Shown: positions 1-11,250 of the stretch, piece after piece
How the letters are laid out: the number at the start of each line of letters is the position of its first letter
How positions within the stretch are numbered: position 1 is the stretch's first letter
DNA from: Lepus europaeus
Taxonomy: Eukaryota > Chordata > Mammalia > Lagomorpha > Leporidae
Direction: 5' to 3'
NCBI RefSeq assembly: GCF_033115175.1
Contig: NC_084840.1
Span: 73,919,179-73,983,178 of the forward strand
DNA length: 64,000 bases
Notes under the pieces: model-generated
Databases searched by the model: none
Seen by the model: only the letters and a program-made list of their open reading frames with translations
What the model was told of the DNA's origin: nothing
Translations under genes and position numbers: made by a program

Positions 1-237
1 CTTCCAGTCTAGCTCTGCTGTGGCCTGGGAAGGCAGTAGAGGATGGCCCAAGTGCTTGGTCCCCTGCACCCTTGTGGGAGACCTGGAAGAGGCTCCTGGC
101 TCCTGGCTTCGGATTGGTGCAGCTCCGGCCGTTGTGGCCATTTGGGGAGTGAACCAATGGATGGAAGACCTTTCTCTCTGTCTATAATTTTACCTCTCAA
201 ATAAACAAATAAAATCTTCAAAATAAATATTAAAAAA
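1..237 (+). repeat. C-type SINE, cut by window start
   Basis: Lagomorph C SINE in a KIN intron. Its 3' two-thirds is present (CTGTGGCCTGGGAAGGCAG to the CAAATAAACAAATAAAATCTT tail); the tRNA-like head lies outside. Confidence 0.9.
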
Positions 238-427
238 ACTAGTTTGATCAACAGTAGGAGAATTTTTTATTTGAAAAATAAGATTAATAATAGACGTGGA
301 AGTGGAGCAGTCCAAAGTTCCAATTCAGGTCTTCTAGTCATTATCCCAAGAGTATAAAGAAACTCATAATTTTGGTTCCATGTCTTGGTTTATCTCTCTA
401 TACAATAAGAAACATTTCTTCTTCTTT

Positions 428-750
428 TTAAAGACATTTATTTGAAAGGCAGAATTATGGGGAGAAAGGAAGAGACAGCGAAAGAGGGAGAGGTCTTCAT
501 CCACTGGTTCACTCCTCAGATGGCCACAACTGCTAAGGCTGAACCAGTCTGAAGCCAGGAGCCGGGAGCTTCATCTGGGTCTCCTACATGGCTGGCAGGG
601 GCCTAAACACTTGGGCCATTTTCTGCTGCCTTCCCAGGTGCATTTGCAGGGAGCTGGATTGGAATCGGAGTAGGCGGAACTTGAGCTGGTGCTCTGATAT
701 GGGATGCCAGCATCACAGCTACGACTATACTGTGCCACAACACCAGCCCC
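428..750 (-). repeat. C-type SINE, full length
   Basis: In a KIN intron, antisense to KIN. It runs from the reversed tail (TTTATTTGAAAGGCAGA) to the reversed head (CACCAGCCCC). Confidence 0.9.
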
Positions 751-984
751 TGGTTTGTCCCTTTGGTAAGCATATTGAAAAAAAGAGGAGGAAGGCAGAA
801 AGAGTTACTGAGGAAATGTTTTCCCATTCTCAGAAAGCTTAGAATTCTGTTGTTATTTATTTAGCAGAGCAGTTACATTTTACTGTGGTGTTGGTGAATA
901 TGATTTAACAGCAAGAACTAAAACTGAAAAGATAATATGCATCTTTCCTTTCATCTTTTGGTTTTTGTTATTGTTATTTTCTAG

Positions 985-1053
985 GAAATCATTGTGAAAA
1001 TTATAACCAAAAAACTTGGAGAGAAATATCATAAGAAAAAGGGTATTGTTAAG
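985..1053 (+). CDS. KIN: KIN coding exon (fourth from last)
   Basis: 69 nt, 23 whole codons beginning EIIVKIITKKLG and ending GIVK. The acceptor is TTTTCTAG and the donor AAG|GTGAGA. It encodes the basic start of the C-terminal SH3-like tandem. Confidence 0.93.
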
Positions 1054-4000
1054 GTGAGAATCTGAGTTTTTTAATATAATTTTTTTAAAAAGAAGATAGT
1101 GGGGGATCCAGTGAAACTCTTATTCCTTGATAATCAAGTTTAAGTAGGAAAAGCCCTAGTGTTTAAAGTTCTTGAATATTCTATAAAATGAAAGCTTAAT
1201 TCATAACTGTTGGAGAAATATTTCTTTTCCAACCATAATCTATGCTTAACTTTGGTCTGTTTTACTGGAGCAAATAGTATATATGAAATCTAATTGGCAT
1301 CTCTTAAAAACTCAGCACCCATGCCTTGCTCTTAGGACTTTCTTATGTCTTCCTGAGAGACCACCTTTTTTTAGCTCTCAGGCTGTTCTGACTGCGTCCT
1401 TTCTCTTCTGTTGCCTTTCCTAAATGCTGTTTCTTTCTAGTACCCAGATTTGTATGTGCATAAATTACCCTTTGCCAACTTAGAACGAGACAAAGCTACC
1501 CCTCTTGCTAGATTTCTTAATTTCTTAGTCCAAAATCAACAGTCTTTTATTCGTTTCAGATGAAAGCCTTAACTAAACTTTTTTCTCAAAAGTTTTTTTT
1601 TTTTTCCTCTAATGTGTTTATTTGAAAGAGCAACAGAAAGAGAAAATGAGGGAGATCTTCCACCTACTGGTTCATTTCCCAGATGGCTGCACCAGCCAGC
1701 TCTGAGCCAAGATGAAACCAGGAGCCAGGACATCTATCCTGTTCTCTCACATGGGTGGCAGGGCCAAGCATTTGGGCCGATGTCTGTTGCCTTCCTAGAT
1801 AGATTAGCGGGGAGCTGGATTGGAAGTAGAGCAGCTGGGACTCAGACTACTAGGGCATTCCAGGTGGCAGTATATCCCTCTGCATCACAATGCTGGCCCC
1901 CTTCTCTAGCTTTGAATTGGGGTCTTTATTAAGAACTGTAGACTGAGAAATCAGTGTCATTCATGGAGGGAGTTCTTCTTACTTTTTGATTGGAATTTCG
2001 TTTGCTTTCACCCTTCTAAATGAGTGTTCGCCTATTTCTTTTATTATAAAAGTGTTCATTTTACATGACAGGAGGTAATTGACAAGTATACAGCTGTTGT
2101 AAAGATGATTGATTCTGGAGACAAGCTGAAACTCGACCAGACTCATTTAGAGACAGTAATTCCAGCACCAGGTAAATCTGTTTGTGGATCCTTTCACACA
2201 CTGAGAGCCTTTGCATTCTTGAAACCATGGTTCGTTCACATGTCTTGTTGGCTATAGATAGGCTACCTTTTCAGAGATATTAACTGCCAGTATAAATGAT
2301 CCTCATTTGACATCTGGTTATATAATAGCTTATCAGTCCTCTGATCAGGTTATTTTGTGGCATGAACGGTTTCCCCAACCTACAATACTTTTTTCTTTCT
2401 TGAAGCCAAACACAGACATCTGTGGATAAAGTCATTAATATTAGGCTTATTACTAATATATTTCTTACCTAACTGAAATAAAAATAGAAGTCTATGTTAT
2501 TTTGCTCTCCCTTCCTTACTTAACTGTCTGCTATTTGAGTTCTACTTACCCATCTCTAAGTAAAAACACTCTTTTGGTTAGGTATTGCCTCTGGTTCAAA
2601 ATCCCTGGTGGTATCACTGCTGGTGCATTGATGCTGTCAGTCTCCAAACTTCCACTTTTCATATCTTTTCTTCTTCTTCTCCCTAAAGAAAAAAAAACTC
2701 TTCTTAAGAATAGTTTAGAGGGGTCGGCGCTGTGGCATAGCAGGTGAAACCACTGCCTGCAGTGCTGGCATCCCATATGGGTGCCAGTTTGAGTCCTGGC
2801 TGCTCCACTTCCAATTCAGCTCTCTGTTGTGACCTGGAAAGGGAGTGGAAAATGGCCTTGGGTCCCTGCACCTGCATGGGAGACCCAGAAGAAGCTCCAG
2901 GCTCCTGGCATCAGATCGGCCCAGCTCTGGCCTTTTGGCCATTTGGGAAGTGAACCAGTGGATGGAAGACCTTTCTCTCTCTCTCTGCGTCTGCCTCTCT
3001 GTAACTCTGCCTTTCAAAGAAATAAATAAATCTTTAAAAAAAAAACAAAAAAGAATAAATTAGAAAATTTTTTTAGCTTTATAAAGGTATAATGGATGTA
3101 CAATAGATCACACACATATACAAAATACACAATCTGATAAGTTTTAACCTGTGATGACTCCCTTGAACCCATAACAATCAAGAGAATATATCCCTTGGCC
3201 GGCGCCGTGGCTCAATAGGCTAATCCTCTGCCTGCGGCGCCGGCACACCAGGTTCTAGTCCTGGTCGGGGCGCCAGATTCTGTCCCGGTTGCCCCTCTTC
3301 CAGTCCAGCTCTCTGGTGTGGCCCGGGAGTGCAGTGGAAGATGGCCCAAGTCCTTGGGTCCTGCACCCACATGGGAGACCAGCGGCCAATGGAGGGTGAA
3401 CCAACAGTAAAGGAAGACCTTTCTCTCTGTCTCTCTTACTGTCCACTCTGCCTGTCAAAAAAAAAAAAAAAAAGAGAGAGAGAATATATCCCCTTGTTTC
3501 TCTGTCTAATCTCCCCCCCCTCTTTCCTCAAGCAGCCATCCATCTGCTTTCTGTCTGTGTAGATTAGTTTGCATTTTTCTAGAAATTTTTAACAATAAAA
3601 TCAAATCATGAAAATTTATTTTTGTTATCTTGCTTCTTTCAGCATAATTGTTTTGGATTCCCCCATGTTGTGCGTGTGTCTGTCACCATGTATTGTTGCC
3701 AGGCAGTATGCCATTTTGATATACTGCAGGCTTTTTTTTTTTCATCCAGTCACCTGTTGGGTGTTTGAGTTACTTACTATTTTGTGCTATTAAAAATAAA
3801 ACTGAACATTCATGTACCAGTCTTGTGTGGATATATGATTTCTTTTCTCTTGGGTAAATACTTAGAATGGCTTAGTCCTATGGCAGCATAAGTTTAAATA
3901 TTTTTTAAACTGCCATACCAGCTTATGAATTTTAAAAAGAGATAAAAAAGCCATTCTCTTATTACTTGTAGACTCTGAATATTTTCTCCAAGTACCTTAT

Positions 4001-7000
4001 TATCCTTGGTTTCTAAAATTAAAATCTATTCCTTTAATATAAATGAGGACTCTCTTTTTTTTTTTTTTTTTTTAAATATTTGTTTATTTGTTTGAGAGGC
4101 AGAGTTACAGAGAGAGGGAGGGAGAGAGAGAGAGAGGTCGTCTTTCCACTGGTTCACTCCCCAAATAACAGCAACACCTGGAGCTGGGCCCATCCGAAGC
4201 AGGAACCAGGAGCTTCTTCTGGTCTCCCACATGGATGCAGGGGCCCAAGGACTTGGGTCATCTTCCACTGCTTTCCCAGGAGCATTAGCGGGGAGCTGGA
4301 TCAGGACTTGAATCGGCACTCATATAGGATGCTGGTGCCACAGGTGGAGGGTTAACCTACCACAGCATAGTGCCGGCCCCAAATGAGGACTCTTAATGTT
4401 AGAATAGCCGACATCCCCACACTATGCTTTAGAATCCTGCAGCTCTTACGTGAGCAAGAACTTCTAAAGGAAGGGGTTTTTTCATTCATTTGGTGTAACA
4501 AGGTAGAGGGGAAAGGTCATCTTCATATTAACTTTTGTATTCTTTTCTGTTGTAGGAAAAAAAATTCTGGTTTTAAATGGAGGCTACAGAGGAAATGAAG
4601 GGATCCTAGAATCCATCAATGAAAAGACTTTTTCAGCTACTATTGTCATTGAAACAGTAAGTGTTTACACAAAGACAGAAATTTCAAAATGCTTTAAAAA
4701 AGTGCCGTAGTTCTTCTTTTAGTGGCTTGATCTTTGTTTTATTTTAGAGTTTGGATGTTTGGTTTGCCTCCTCTCCTGTTTGGAAATCTGTACTCTGTAA
4801 GCCGACTACCTACATTTACCATTGCTAAACTATTTTATGTTCTGATTACAAAAATGCATACTCACTGTATAACATCTAAACAGCATAATCTGATATAAAT
4901 AATTCTAAAAATTGCCCTTATTGCCCAAGCCCAGTAATAACCCTCATTAATAATCTCTTTCTTTCTAGCCTTTATACAATGTATGTAATTTTGTGTGCTG
5001 GCCTTTTTTATTTAATTTCATAGCTAATATAGAACTCAGTATGGCAGAAGAAAATTAATGGAGGAAGTATAGTTAATGGGAAAGGATCCACAGAGATCAA
5101 CTTTTTTTCTTTTTAATATTCTCTCTGCTTAAAGGGATTTAAAGTGGCAGAGGTCAGTAAAATAATTAAAGAATTCTGACATAAATGAAATCATTTATTG
5201 ATTTAGAACTGATAGTTCATCTGTGAGTGAGGCCCAGAGTGTCTTCATATGGGGAAATACTCTTCTTAGAACTCTGAATTACTGTTCTACATATCTTCAT
5301 TACTCTAAATGAAAGAATTTCTCATCTCAAGTACAATTTTAGTCTTTGCAGGGGGAATGAGAGCCCTTGGGAGAGAGTAATTAAAGTTTAGACTGTTTCC
5401 ATGAAATCACCCATTCTTGCCATATTTTATGTGCTTTCTTAGTTCTTCTCCCCTAAACCCTGTCATGGACTTGTTTGAGAATATAAATCTAAGAAAGGTT
5501 TTCTAGAAAAGCCACTTAGGTCCTTATTTGAGAGAATTCACACTTAAGTGAATTACAAAAAAAAAAAAAAAAAACTTTGTGTTTCAGACTACTTAAAAAC
5601 TGTCACTAATAAAACTATAGGGGGAAAAAAGGAAAAGGGAATCTCACCTGGCACTGAGAAGTATTTCTGTTTGACGCAATCAAGAGATGAATTCATTTGG
5701 AAAACTCCGATTTTCTATGACACGGTACAGGGTGTTGGGAGAACTCCCTCATGTTTACTTCACATACTGATTGGCCTTCACTCTCTCATTTCATAAATAT
5801 CTACCAAGTACAGGTCCCACTTTATGTTTTCATCTAAGCTGGAAACAAAAGACAACCAATCCCTGTTGAGCACATATTAGATCCTATACTTTAGTAGAAC
5901 CAAAGAATATCTTTGGTTCACAGTTTGTATGATTTTCAAGAGTTAATTTCATACTCTTAGTAAACTCACAGTTCTGTCTTCCTTCTTATTTCTTTAATTG
6001 CTTACAAGGCTGTCTCGAGGTAGAACCCCTGAATAGAGACACATAAAAAGCCTTTCAGGTTGATTGTAAAGCAACATGTGTTTCTGGGAGAGAAAATTCA
6101 CCTCCTAATATGGTGTTTGTGTGTGTCTTTCTCCCTCTTTCTTCCCCTCTTTCTCTCCCTCTCTCTCCCCATCTCTTTTTGAGCCTGCTTCTGTTTAAAA
6201 CAAAGAAATCTGTGTGTGCATATTTCTGTATGTGTCTATCATGTCCTCATCTTTGACTCGAACTTTTCAAGTGGTTTCTCTTATTTTTATTATTTTTGGT
6301 GTCTTAACTTTCATGTCAGCTGTCATCATATTTGAGATTTATACATTTATTAAGCACATTTTTAACAGCTAATAAATTGTTCCAAACATCCTCAACCTTT
6401 TAGCTATTTGATCGTTGAACCCAGATGTCTAGCTCGTTTTTATTCTCCAAATTCATAGCTCTTATCAGAGAGTGTAATTGATTTTACACCTTCAAGTGCA
6501 GTGAAAACTTCAGCCAGGGTTATACTTTTGTGGGAATTTATTTCCAAGGATGGCATTTAATACAGCAGTTTTAAGGAAAGTTATGATTCTTAGGTTTCAA
6601 AATAAAATTTCAGCCTGGGGTTGGAGACCTCTCCCTCTTCCTCATCAGACTTGGTAATTAGAAAATTGTTGTGCTCATAATCATTAAGTCCCAGTTACTG
6701 TCCTGAGCACCTTTATTGCCACTGCTCTTATCCTAACCAGGAATAATGGGGCACGGAAGGGATTAGGAAACAAGCAGAGAGGAATTAAGTCACTTACTGA
6801 GGGTGGGATTTGAACTTGGGCTGTCCCAGTCCTGAGCCCATGTTCTTACCTTCTGTGGTGCCAGCTATGATCCACTTTTGTGATAGATACTGTCCTTCAT
6901 TAATCATTTTCCCCTTTCCTTTTTTTGAATATGAACAGAAGAAAAAATACATATTTAAAATTGGAATCATTTTCTGTAGTATAGATCACATAGATAATCA

Positions 7001-7457
7001 CCGCTGAAGTGGACAAATGTGTTTGAATACCTGTATTGCTTACAGTATGGATATTATCCATGTGCTCCAACATGGATAATGGCACAAATACTACAAGTTC
7101 CCCCTCTTAAAATATGAAATGAATATGAGACGACAGCATGGCTGTGGCCTTGCTTAACCACAAGGGGGACTAAGAAATGTAGCTATCTACCCTGTCAACA
7201 GAGAAGAGACAGAGCAAGGTTGCACTGAGGTATCCAATGATAACACGTTTCATTAGCATATGTTAGTTACCTTAATAGTATTTTAGGAATGTGGAAAAGG
7301 TAAATTTGTATCCCTAAGTGTAGCATCATTTTCTTATCTTTTAAAAAGCTACAGATGTATTTTTAATCTTTTCTCAAATTATTGTCATTTATAGGGACCT
7401 TTAAAAGGACGAAGAGTTGAAGGAATTCAGTATGAAGACATTTCCAAACTTGCCTGA
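985..7457 (+). CDS. KIN: KIN (KIN17) DNA/RNA-binding protein, C-terminal coding exons (5' part outside window)
   Basis: Four + strand exons (985-1053, 2072-2171, 4556-4656, 7395-7457) join in frame to encode 110 residues ending in SKLA and TGA. They match the C-terminus of vertebrate KIN17, residues 284-393 if the rabbit protein has the 393-residue human length. KIN17 is a nuclear zinc-finger protein tied to DNA replication, repair and RNA metabolism; its C-terminal tandem SH3-like/KOW module binds RNA. The KOW-type segment (ILVLNGGYRGNEG) lies in the third exon here. All junctions have GT-AG borders with phases 0, 1, 0. The zinc finger and winged-helix part is not in the window. The gene is convergent with ITIH2. 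The identity is from remembered family sequence, not a search. Confidence 0.95.
1591..1900 (-). repeat. C-type SINE, diverged
   Basis: In the KIN intron before exon 2072-2171. It has a poly-T start and ends TGCTGGCCCC. It is more mutated than most copies here. Confidence 0.88.
2072..2171 (+). CDS. KIN: KIN coding exon (third from last)
   Basis: 100 nt coding EVIDKYTAVVKMIDSGD through PAP plus the first base of a glycine codon (phase 1). The acceptor is CATGACAG and the donor CCAG|GTAAAT. Confidence 0.94.
2720..3048 (+). repeat. C-type SINE, full length
   Basis: Head GGGGTCGGCGCTGTGGC, tail AAATAAATAAATCTTT plus poly-A. Flanks AAGAATAGTTTAGA and AAGAATAAATTAGA suggest a mutated TSD. Confidence 0.92.
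3060..3905 (-). repeat. Ancient L1 3'-region remnant, split by SINE
   Basis: Antisense L1M-like text (AATAAAATCAAATCATG, GTCACCTGTTGGGTG, TCTTGGGTAAATACTTAG) on both sides of the SINE at 3197-3474. Confidence 0.6.
3197..3474 (+). repeat. Young C-type SINE subfamily, inserted in L1 remnant
   Basis: Has the CCGTGGCTCAATAGGCTAATCC head and CTGCCTGTC-poly(A) tail of the young subfamily. The 14-bp TSD AGAGAATATATCCC is at 3181-3194 and 3479-3492. Confidence 0.95.
4054..4380 (-). repeat. C-type SINE with perfect TSD
   Basis: Full length from poly-T to GTGCCGGCCCC, in the KIN intron just before exon 4556-4656. TSD AAATGAGGACTCT at 4041-4053 and 4381-4393. Confidence 0.95.
4556..4656 (+). CDS. KIN: KIN coding exon (second from last), KOW motif
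   Basis: 101 nt. It completes the split glycine, then encodes KKILVLNGGYRGNEGILE to ATIVIET. This is the KOW-like loop (GGYRGNEG). The acceptor is TGTTGTAG and the donor ACA|GTAAGT. Confidence 0.95.
4657..6674 (+). other. KIN last intron, mostly unassigned
   Basis: I see no exon or recognised SINE. It includes an A-run near 5559-5576 and a CT-rich tract near 6125-6180. The AT-rich stretch 4840-5000 may be an old interspersed repeat I could not name. Confidence 0.5.
6675..6860 (+). repeat. MIR-like SINE fragment
   Basis: The order ATTAAGTC..GTCCTGAGCACC..GGATTAGGAAACAAGCAGAG..AAGTCACTTACTGAGGGTGGGATTTGAAC matches the core and 3' part of mammalian MIR. Confidence 0.6.
7395..7457 (+). CDS. KIN: KIN terminal coding exon with stop
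   Basis: 63 nt encoding GPLKGRRVEGIQYEDISKLA then TGA at 7455-7457. The acceptor is ATTTATAG. The 3' UTR follows. ATTAAA at 7481-7486 is close to the stop, and no AATAAA occurs before the L1 remnant near 8050, so the poly(A) site is unresolved. Confidence 0.95.
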   Translation, partial: GPLKGRRVEGIQYEDISKLA

Positions 7458-7591
7458 GTTTGAAAATTTGTTAACAACACATTAAAATCCTAGAACATCA
7501 AATTGGTGTTTGCCAAGGCGTTATGAGAACTCTACTGTGTTAGGGTGTTTCTTTTGTATAAAGCAAATGAATTTATTTAAATGTTACTATA

Positions 7592-7805
7592 TGAGGTGAG
7601 CATTTCACCTAGTGGTTAAGTTGGGAGGCAGCAGGTAATGGCTCCAGTAGTTGGGTCCTTGCCACCCGTGAGGGAGACCTAGGCTGTGGTCCTGGCTCCT
7701 GGCTTTGACCCATCCAGGCCTAGTTGTTCGAGTCATTCGGGGAGTGAACCAGCAAATGGGAGCTCTCTGTCTCTCTGCCTCATAAATTAATTAATTAAAA
7801 ATATA
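7592..7805 (+). repeat. Old C-type SINE variant in KIN 3' flank
   Basis: A GCATTTCACCTAGTGGTTAAG head and GGGAGGCAGCAGGTAATGGCT middle mark an older lagomorph SINE branch. It sits 135 bp after the KIN stop and may lie within the 3' UTR. Confidence 0.8.
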
Positions 7806-8049
7806 AATATTACTGTATACTTGTTTAGCTAAACTTAATGGAAAAATCTAATTATGTCTCATGTAGTATCTGAAGTGTGATTTTATCCTTGTTATTTTTG
7901 GTTCCTTTGTAATATTTCTTGATGATTTTTAAATTCTCATTGAAGAATGTTATTGTAAAGCATTGTATATAAGACAATTTAACATAATTGAAATCTTTCA
8001 TGTATTCTAAATTTATATTTTTAGTAGTAAAGTTTAATTATTAAAATTT

Positions 8050-8650
8050 TCAAACTATAGATATAAAGCAGCTTTATTGCCATATAATTCACACACTATA
8101 CAATTCACTAATTTAAAGTATACAATTGAGTAATTTTCAGCATATTTACAGAGTTGTGTGATGATTTCAGCTAATTGTTGAGAATATTTTCATTTCGCCA
8201 CACAGAAACCTTTTACACAGTTAATCCCTATTCTAAACCCTAGACCCTACTAATCTACTTTCTATCTCTATGGTTTACCTCTTCTGGACATTTTATATAA
8301 ATGGAATAAAACAACATATACCTTTTATGACTGCCTTCTTAGCCTAATGTTCTCACATGTATCATTGTGTCATAGAAGTACTTCATTTCACTTTATTGCC
8401 AAATACTGTTCCATTGTATGGATATACCATATTTTGTTTATCCATTCATCAGTTGGTAGAATTCCACTTCTCAGCTATTATGAATAATGTTGCTATGACA
8501 TTCACATAGAAGATTTTGTGTGGACATACACTTCAATTCATAAAAACTGTTACACCATGTTTAATATTTTGAGAAATTCTTTTTTCCAAAGTAGTTGCAT
8601 CATTTTACAATCCCACCAGCAATATTGAAATGTACGTTTTTTAAATCAAT
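8050..8650 (-). repeat. Ancient L1 3'-region remnant
   Basis: Antisense L1M-type text: TTATTGCCATATAATTCACA, ACTAATCTACTTTCTATCTC, TTCCATTGTATGGATATACC, CATTCATCAGTTGGTAGAA. Confidence 0.75.
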
Positions 8651-8744
8651 AAAGAGAGGAAACACATTATTTTGGGTTGCCAAAGACATGAAACCCACCT
8701 CATCCTTCTTTATATTTCCCTACCCTATAAACCATGGGAATTTA

Positions 8745-8940
8745 TACTAGTTGAATATCCCTTATCTGAAGTCTTTGGGACCAGAAGAAGTATTTCAGAT
8801 TTCAGTTTTTAAAATTCTAGAATATTTGCATAGACTATCACATCAGCCTCCCTACTCTGAAAATGGTGCTCAAAAAGTTTTAAAATTTGGGATATTTGGG
8901 GTTTTGGAGCATTGCAGGTTAGGGCTGCTCAGCCTGTGGT
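8745..8940 (+). repeat. MER2/Tigger-like DNA transposon remnant
   Basis: AGTTGAATATCCCTTATCTGAAGTC with TGGGACCAGAAGAAGTATTTC and a mirror-like end resembles a deleted MER2-type non-autonomous Tigger element. Confidence 0.5.
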
Positions 8941-9314
8941 TCATGTAACTGAAAAGGAGCAGACCCTAGCTGCTCTCTGCATCTCTGCCGCCTCGGTGTT
9001 GGCTGCATTTCCAGACGCTCTCAGAACAGCAAGCTGACTCCCCGCCTGTCCAGATTTGCATCTTACCCTATATTCAGAAGACTGTCTTCTATAACACTTC
9101 AAACAAAAGGCCCCAAATGGACTCTTTAAGGGATCACACCTGGACAAGTCACTGAAGAAAAGGATGGAATCGGCTGATTAGCCAGACCAGTCATATCCTT
9201 GGGCCACCGTCTCACTTGCACTAGGAGTGGGGGAGGAGTGGTTTCTTCTGTTGTCAAAAGATGGGAGAATATATGCTGGCAGCAGGAACAGAGGAAGCTT
9301 ATAAGAAATAAAGT
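8941..9314 (+). other. Intergenic stretch without recognised feature
   Basis: No gene, clear repeat or regulatory pattern seen. A 68-codon frame on the - strand has no family signature. Confidence 0.5.
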
Positions 9315-9566
9315 GGTTTTTGACCTGCACTGTGGCATAATGGGTAAAGCCACCCCCTGCTTTGCTGACATCCCATATGGGTGCCGGTTCAAGTCCGGCT
9401 GATCCACTTCTGATCCAGCCTCCTGCTAATGCACTTTGGAAAGCAGCAGGAGATGGCCTGAGTGCTAGGGCCCTTGGACAGAAGCTCTTGGTTCCTGGCT
9501 GTGATCTGGCCCAGCCCTGGCCATTGTGGCCATTTGGGGAGTGAACCAGCAGGTAGAAGATTCTCT

Positions 9567-9594
9567 ATGTGTGTATGTGTGTGTGTGTGTGTGT
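9567..9594 (+). repeat. (TG)n microsatellite in SINE tail
   Basis: A TG run with two interruptions replaces the usual TC-rich part of the host SINE. Confidence 0.85.
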
Positions 9595-9606
9595 CCTCTA
9601 TAACTC

Positions 9607-9959
9607 TTTTTATTATTATTATTTTATTGACATGCAGAGTGGACAGGGAGAGAGAGAGACAGAGAGAAAGGTCTTCCTTTTTGCCATTGGTTCACCCTTC
9701 AATGGCCGCCACGGCCGGCGCGCTGCGGCCGCCACACTGCGCTGATCTGAAGCCAGGAGCCAGGTGCTTATCCTGGTCTCCCATGTGGGTGCAGGGCCCA
9801 AGCACTTGGGCCATCCTCCACTGCCTTCCTGGGCCACAGCAGAGAGCTGGACTGGAAGAGGAGCGACCGTGGACAGAATCCGGCACCCCGACCGGGACTA
9901 GAACCCGGGGTGCCAGAGCTGCAGGCAGAGGATTAGCCTATTGAGCCACGGCGCCGGCC
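9607..9959 (-). repeat. Young C-type SINE nested in another SINE
   Basis: Runs from ATTGACATGCAGAGTGG to GCCACGGCGCCGGCC. It is GC-rich with CpGs retained and inserted in the tail of the + SINE at 9315-10002. Confidence 0.92.
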
Positions 9960-10002
9960 CTCTATAGTATAACTCTTTTAAATAAATAAATCTTAAAAAG
10001 GA

Positions 10003-10411
10003 AATATGATGTCAGTAGCTTTATAAGAAATGTCTTTCAGGGAGAAATTAAGGTTCTTCAAAATAACTTGCCATCATAGTATCACGGAAAGAACACTGCC
10101 TGGGTTTTGGATTATGGCAGACTTTAGACTGACTTTTGGCCATTGGATTTACCAGCTTTATAATCCTGGCAGGTTAGCGTTCTTGGATTTTAATATCTTA
10201 ATGTGTAAATTACAAAACCTGATGTGTTCCTGTAAGGTATTATGAAACCAAGTGTTTGAGACATGCCCTAGTGTAAATCTAGCCTGAGGACTTTTCCTAA
10301 GGAGAATGAGTCGTTAACAACAGTGTGAAGAAGCTTGGCAAATTACGTGTGCCTCCCCCCAAATCTGCAAGTTTGGAATCAACTCTGGTTTTCTCTGTAA
10401 AAAAATATTTT
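10003..10411 (+). other. Intergenic stretch without recognised feature
   Basis: Unique-looking sequence; no coding or repeat signature identified. Confidence 0.5.
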
Positions 10412-10715
10412 AGCCGGCACCGTGGCTCAATAGGCTAATCCTCCACTTGTGGCACCGGTACCCCGGGTTCTAGTCCCAGTCGGGGCACTGGATTCTGTCC
10501 TGGTTGCTCCTCTTCCAGTCCAGCTCTCTGCTGTGGCCCAGGAAGGCAGTGGAGGATGGCCCAAGTGCTTGGGCCCTGCACCTGCATGGGAGACCAGGAG
10601 AAGCACTTGGCTCCTGGCTTCGGTACGCCGGCCACAGCGGCCACTGGAGGGTGAACCAACAGAAAAAGGAAGATCTTTCTCTCTGTCTCTCTCTCTCTCA
10701 CTGCCACTCTGCCTG

Positions 10716-10720
<5 letters not shown>
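10412..10720 (+). repeat. Young C-type SINE with TA-repeat tail
   Basis: Young-type head (CCGTGGCTCAATAGGCTAATCC). The usual poly-A after CTGCCTGTC is replaced by a TA repeat. Confidence 0.93.

Positions 10721-10753
<33 letters not shown>
10720..10753 (+). repeat. (TA)n microsatellite
   Basis: About 16 uninterrupted TA units, ending in TGTATGTA, directly after the SINE body. Long enough to be length-variable. Confidence 0.95.
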
Positions 10754-10761
<8 letters not shown>

Positions 10762-10767
10762 TTTACG

Positions 10768-11050
10768 GGAGGCCATTGTAATACAGTGCTACAGACGCTG
10801 CTTTGGACACCTGTGTTCCATACTGAAGTGCCTGGGTCCAGATCCCTCCACCACTTCAATCCAGCTTCCTACTATGCACACCCTGGGAGGCACCAGATCT
10901 TGGGTTCCTACCACCCGTGGAAGCCCGATGCAGTTCTGGATTCCCAGCTTCAACCTGGCCAAACCTGGGCTAATGTGGACATTTTAGGAGTGAACCAAAA
11001 CGTGGAAAATTGTCTCTCTTACCCCTATTTCAAATGAATAAAACCAAAAC
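10768..11050 (+). repeat. Old C-type SINE variant
   Basis: Diverged copy: GGCCATTGTAATACAGTGCTA head, CACCCTGGGAGGCACCAG middle, CAAATGAATAAAACC tail. Confidence 0.75.
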
Positions 11051-11104
11051 TTAAACATTTTATCCCTGTGTTTCACGTTTAATTATTTTCCCAATATCTT
11101 CCTG

Positions 11105-11245
11105 ACAGGTTAACTCCCCAAGTGGCCACAACAGCTTGGGCTGGGCCAGGCTGAAGCCAGGAGCCAGGAGCTTCTTTCAGGTCGTCCATGTGGGTCCAAG
11201 GGCCATTTTCTGCTGCTTTCCCAGGTGCATTGGCAGGGAGCTGCC
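11105..11245 (-). repeat. C-type SINE internal fragment
   Basis: GTTAACTCCCCAAGTGGCCA to CATTGGCAGGGAGCTG. Both ends are missing. Confidence 0.75.
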
Positions 11246-11250
11246 CTGTG

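Larger units (their letters stand above)
9315..10002 (+). repeat. C-type SINE interrupted by a younger SINE
   Basis: Body 9315-9606. Its TAACTCTTTTAAATAAATAAATCTT tail resumes at about 9968-10002 after the nested element. Confidence 0.85.

Noticed and set aside
7481-7486. ATTAAA as the definite KIN poly(A) signal
   Set aside because: Only 24 nt after the stop, with no clear downstream GU-rich element; left unassigned.
9462-9944. 160-codon + strand open frame
   Set aside because: It runs through two nested SINEs; the translated text is SINE sequence, repeated in similar form at many other copies.
10504-11037. 177-codon + strand open frame
   Set aside because: Made of a young SINE, the TA repeat and an older SINE; no protein family.
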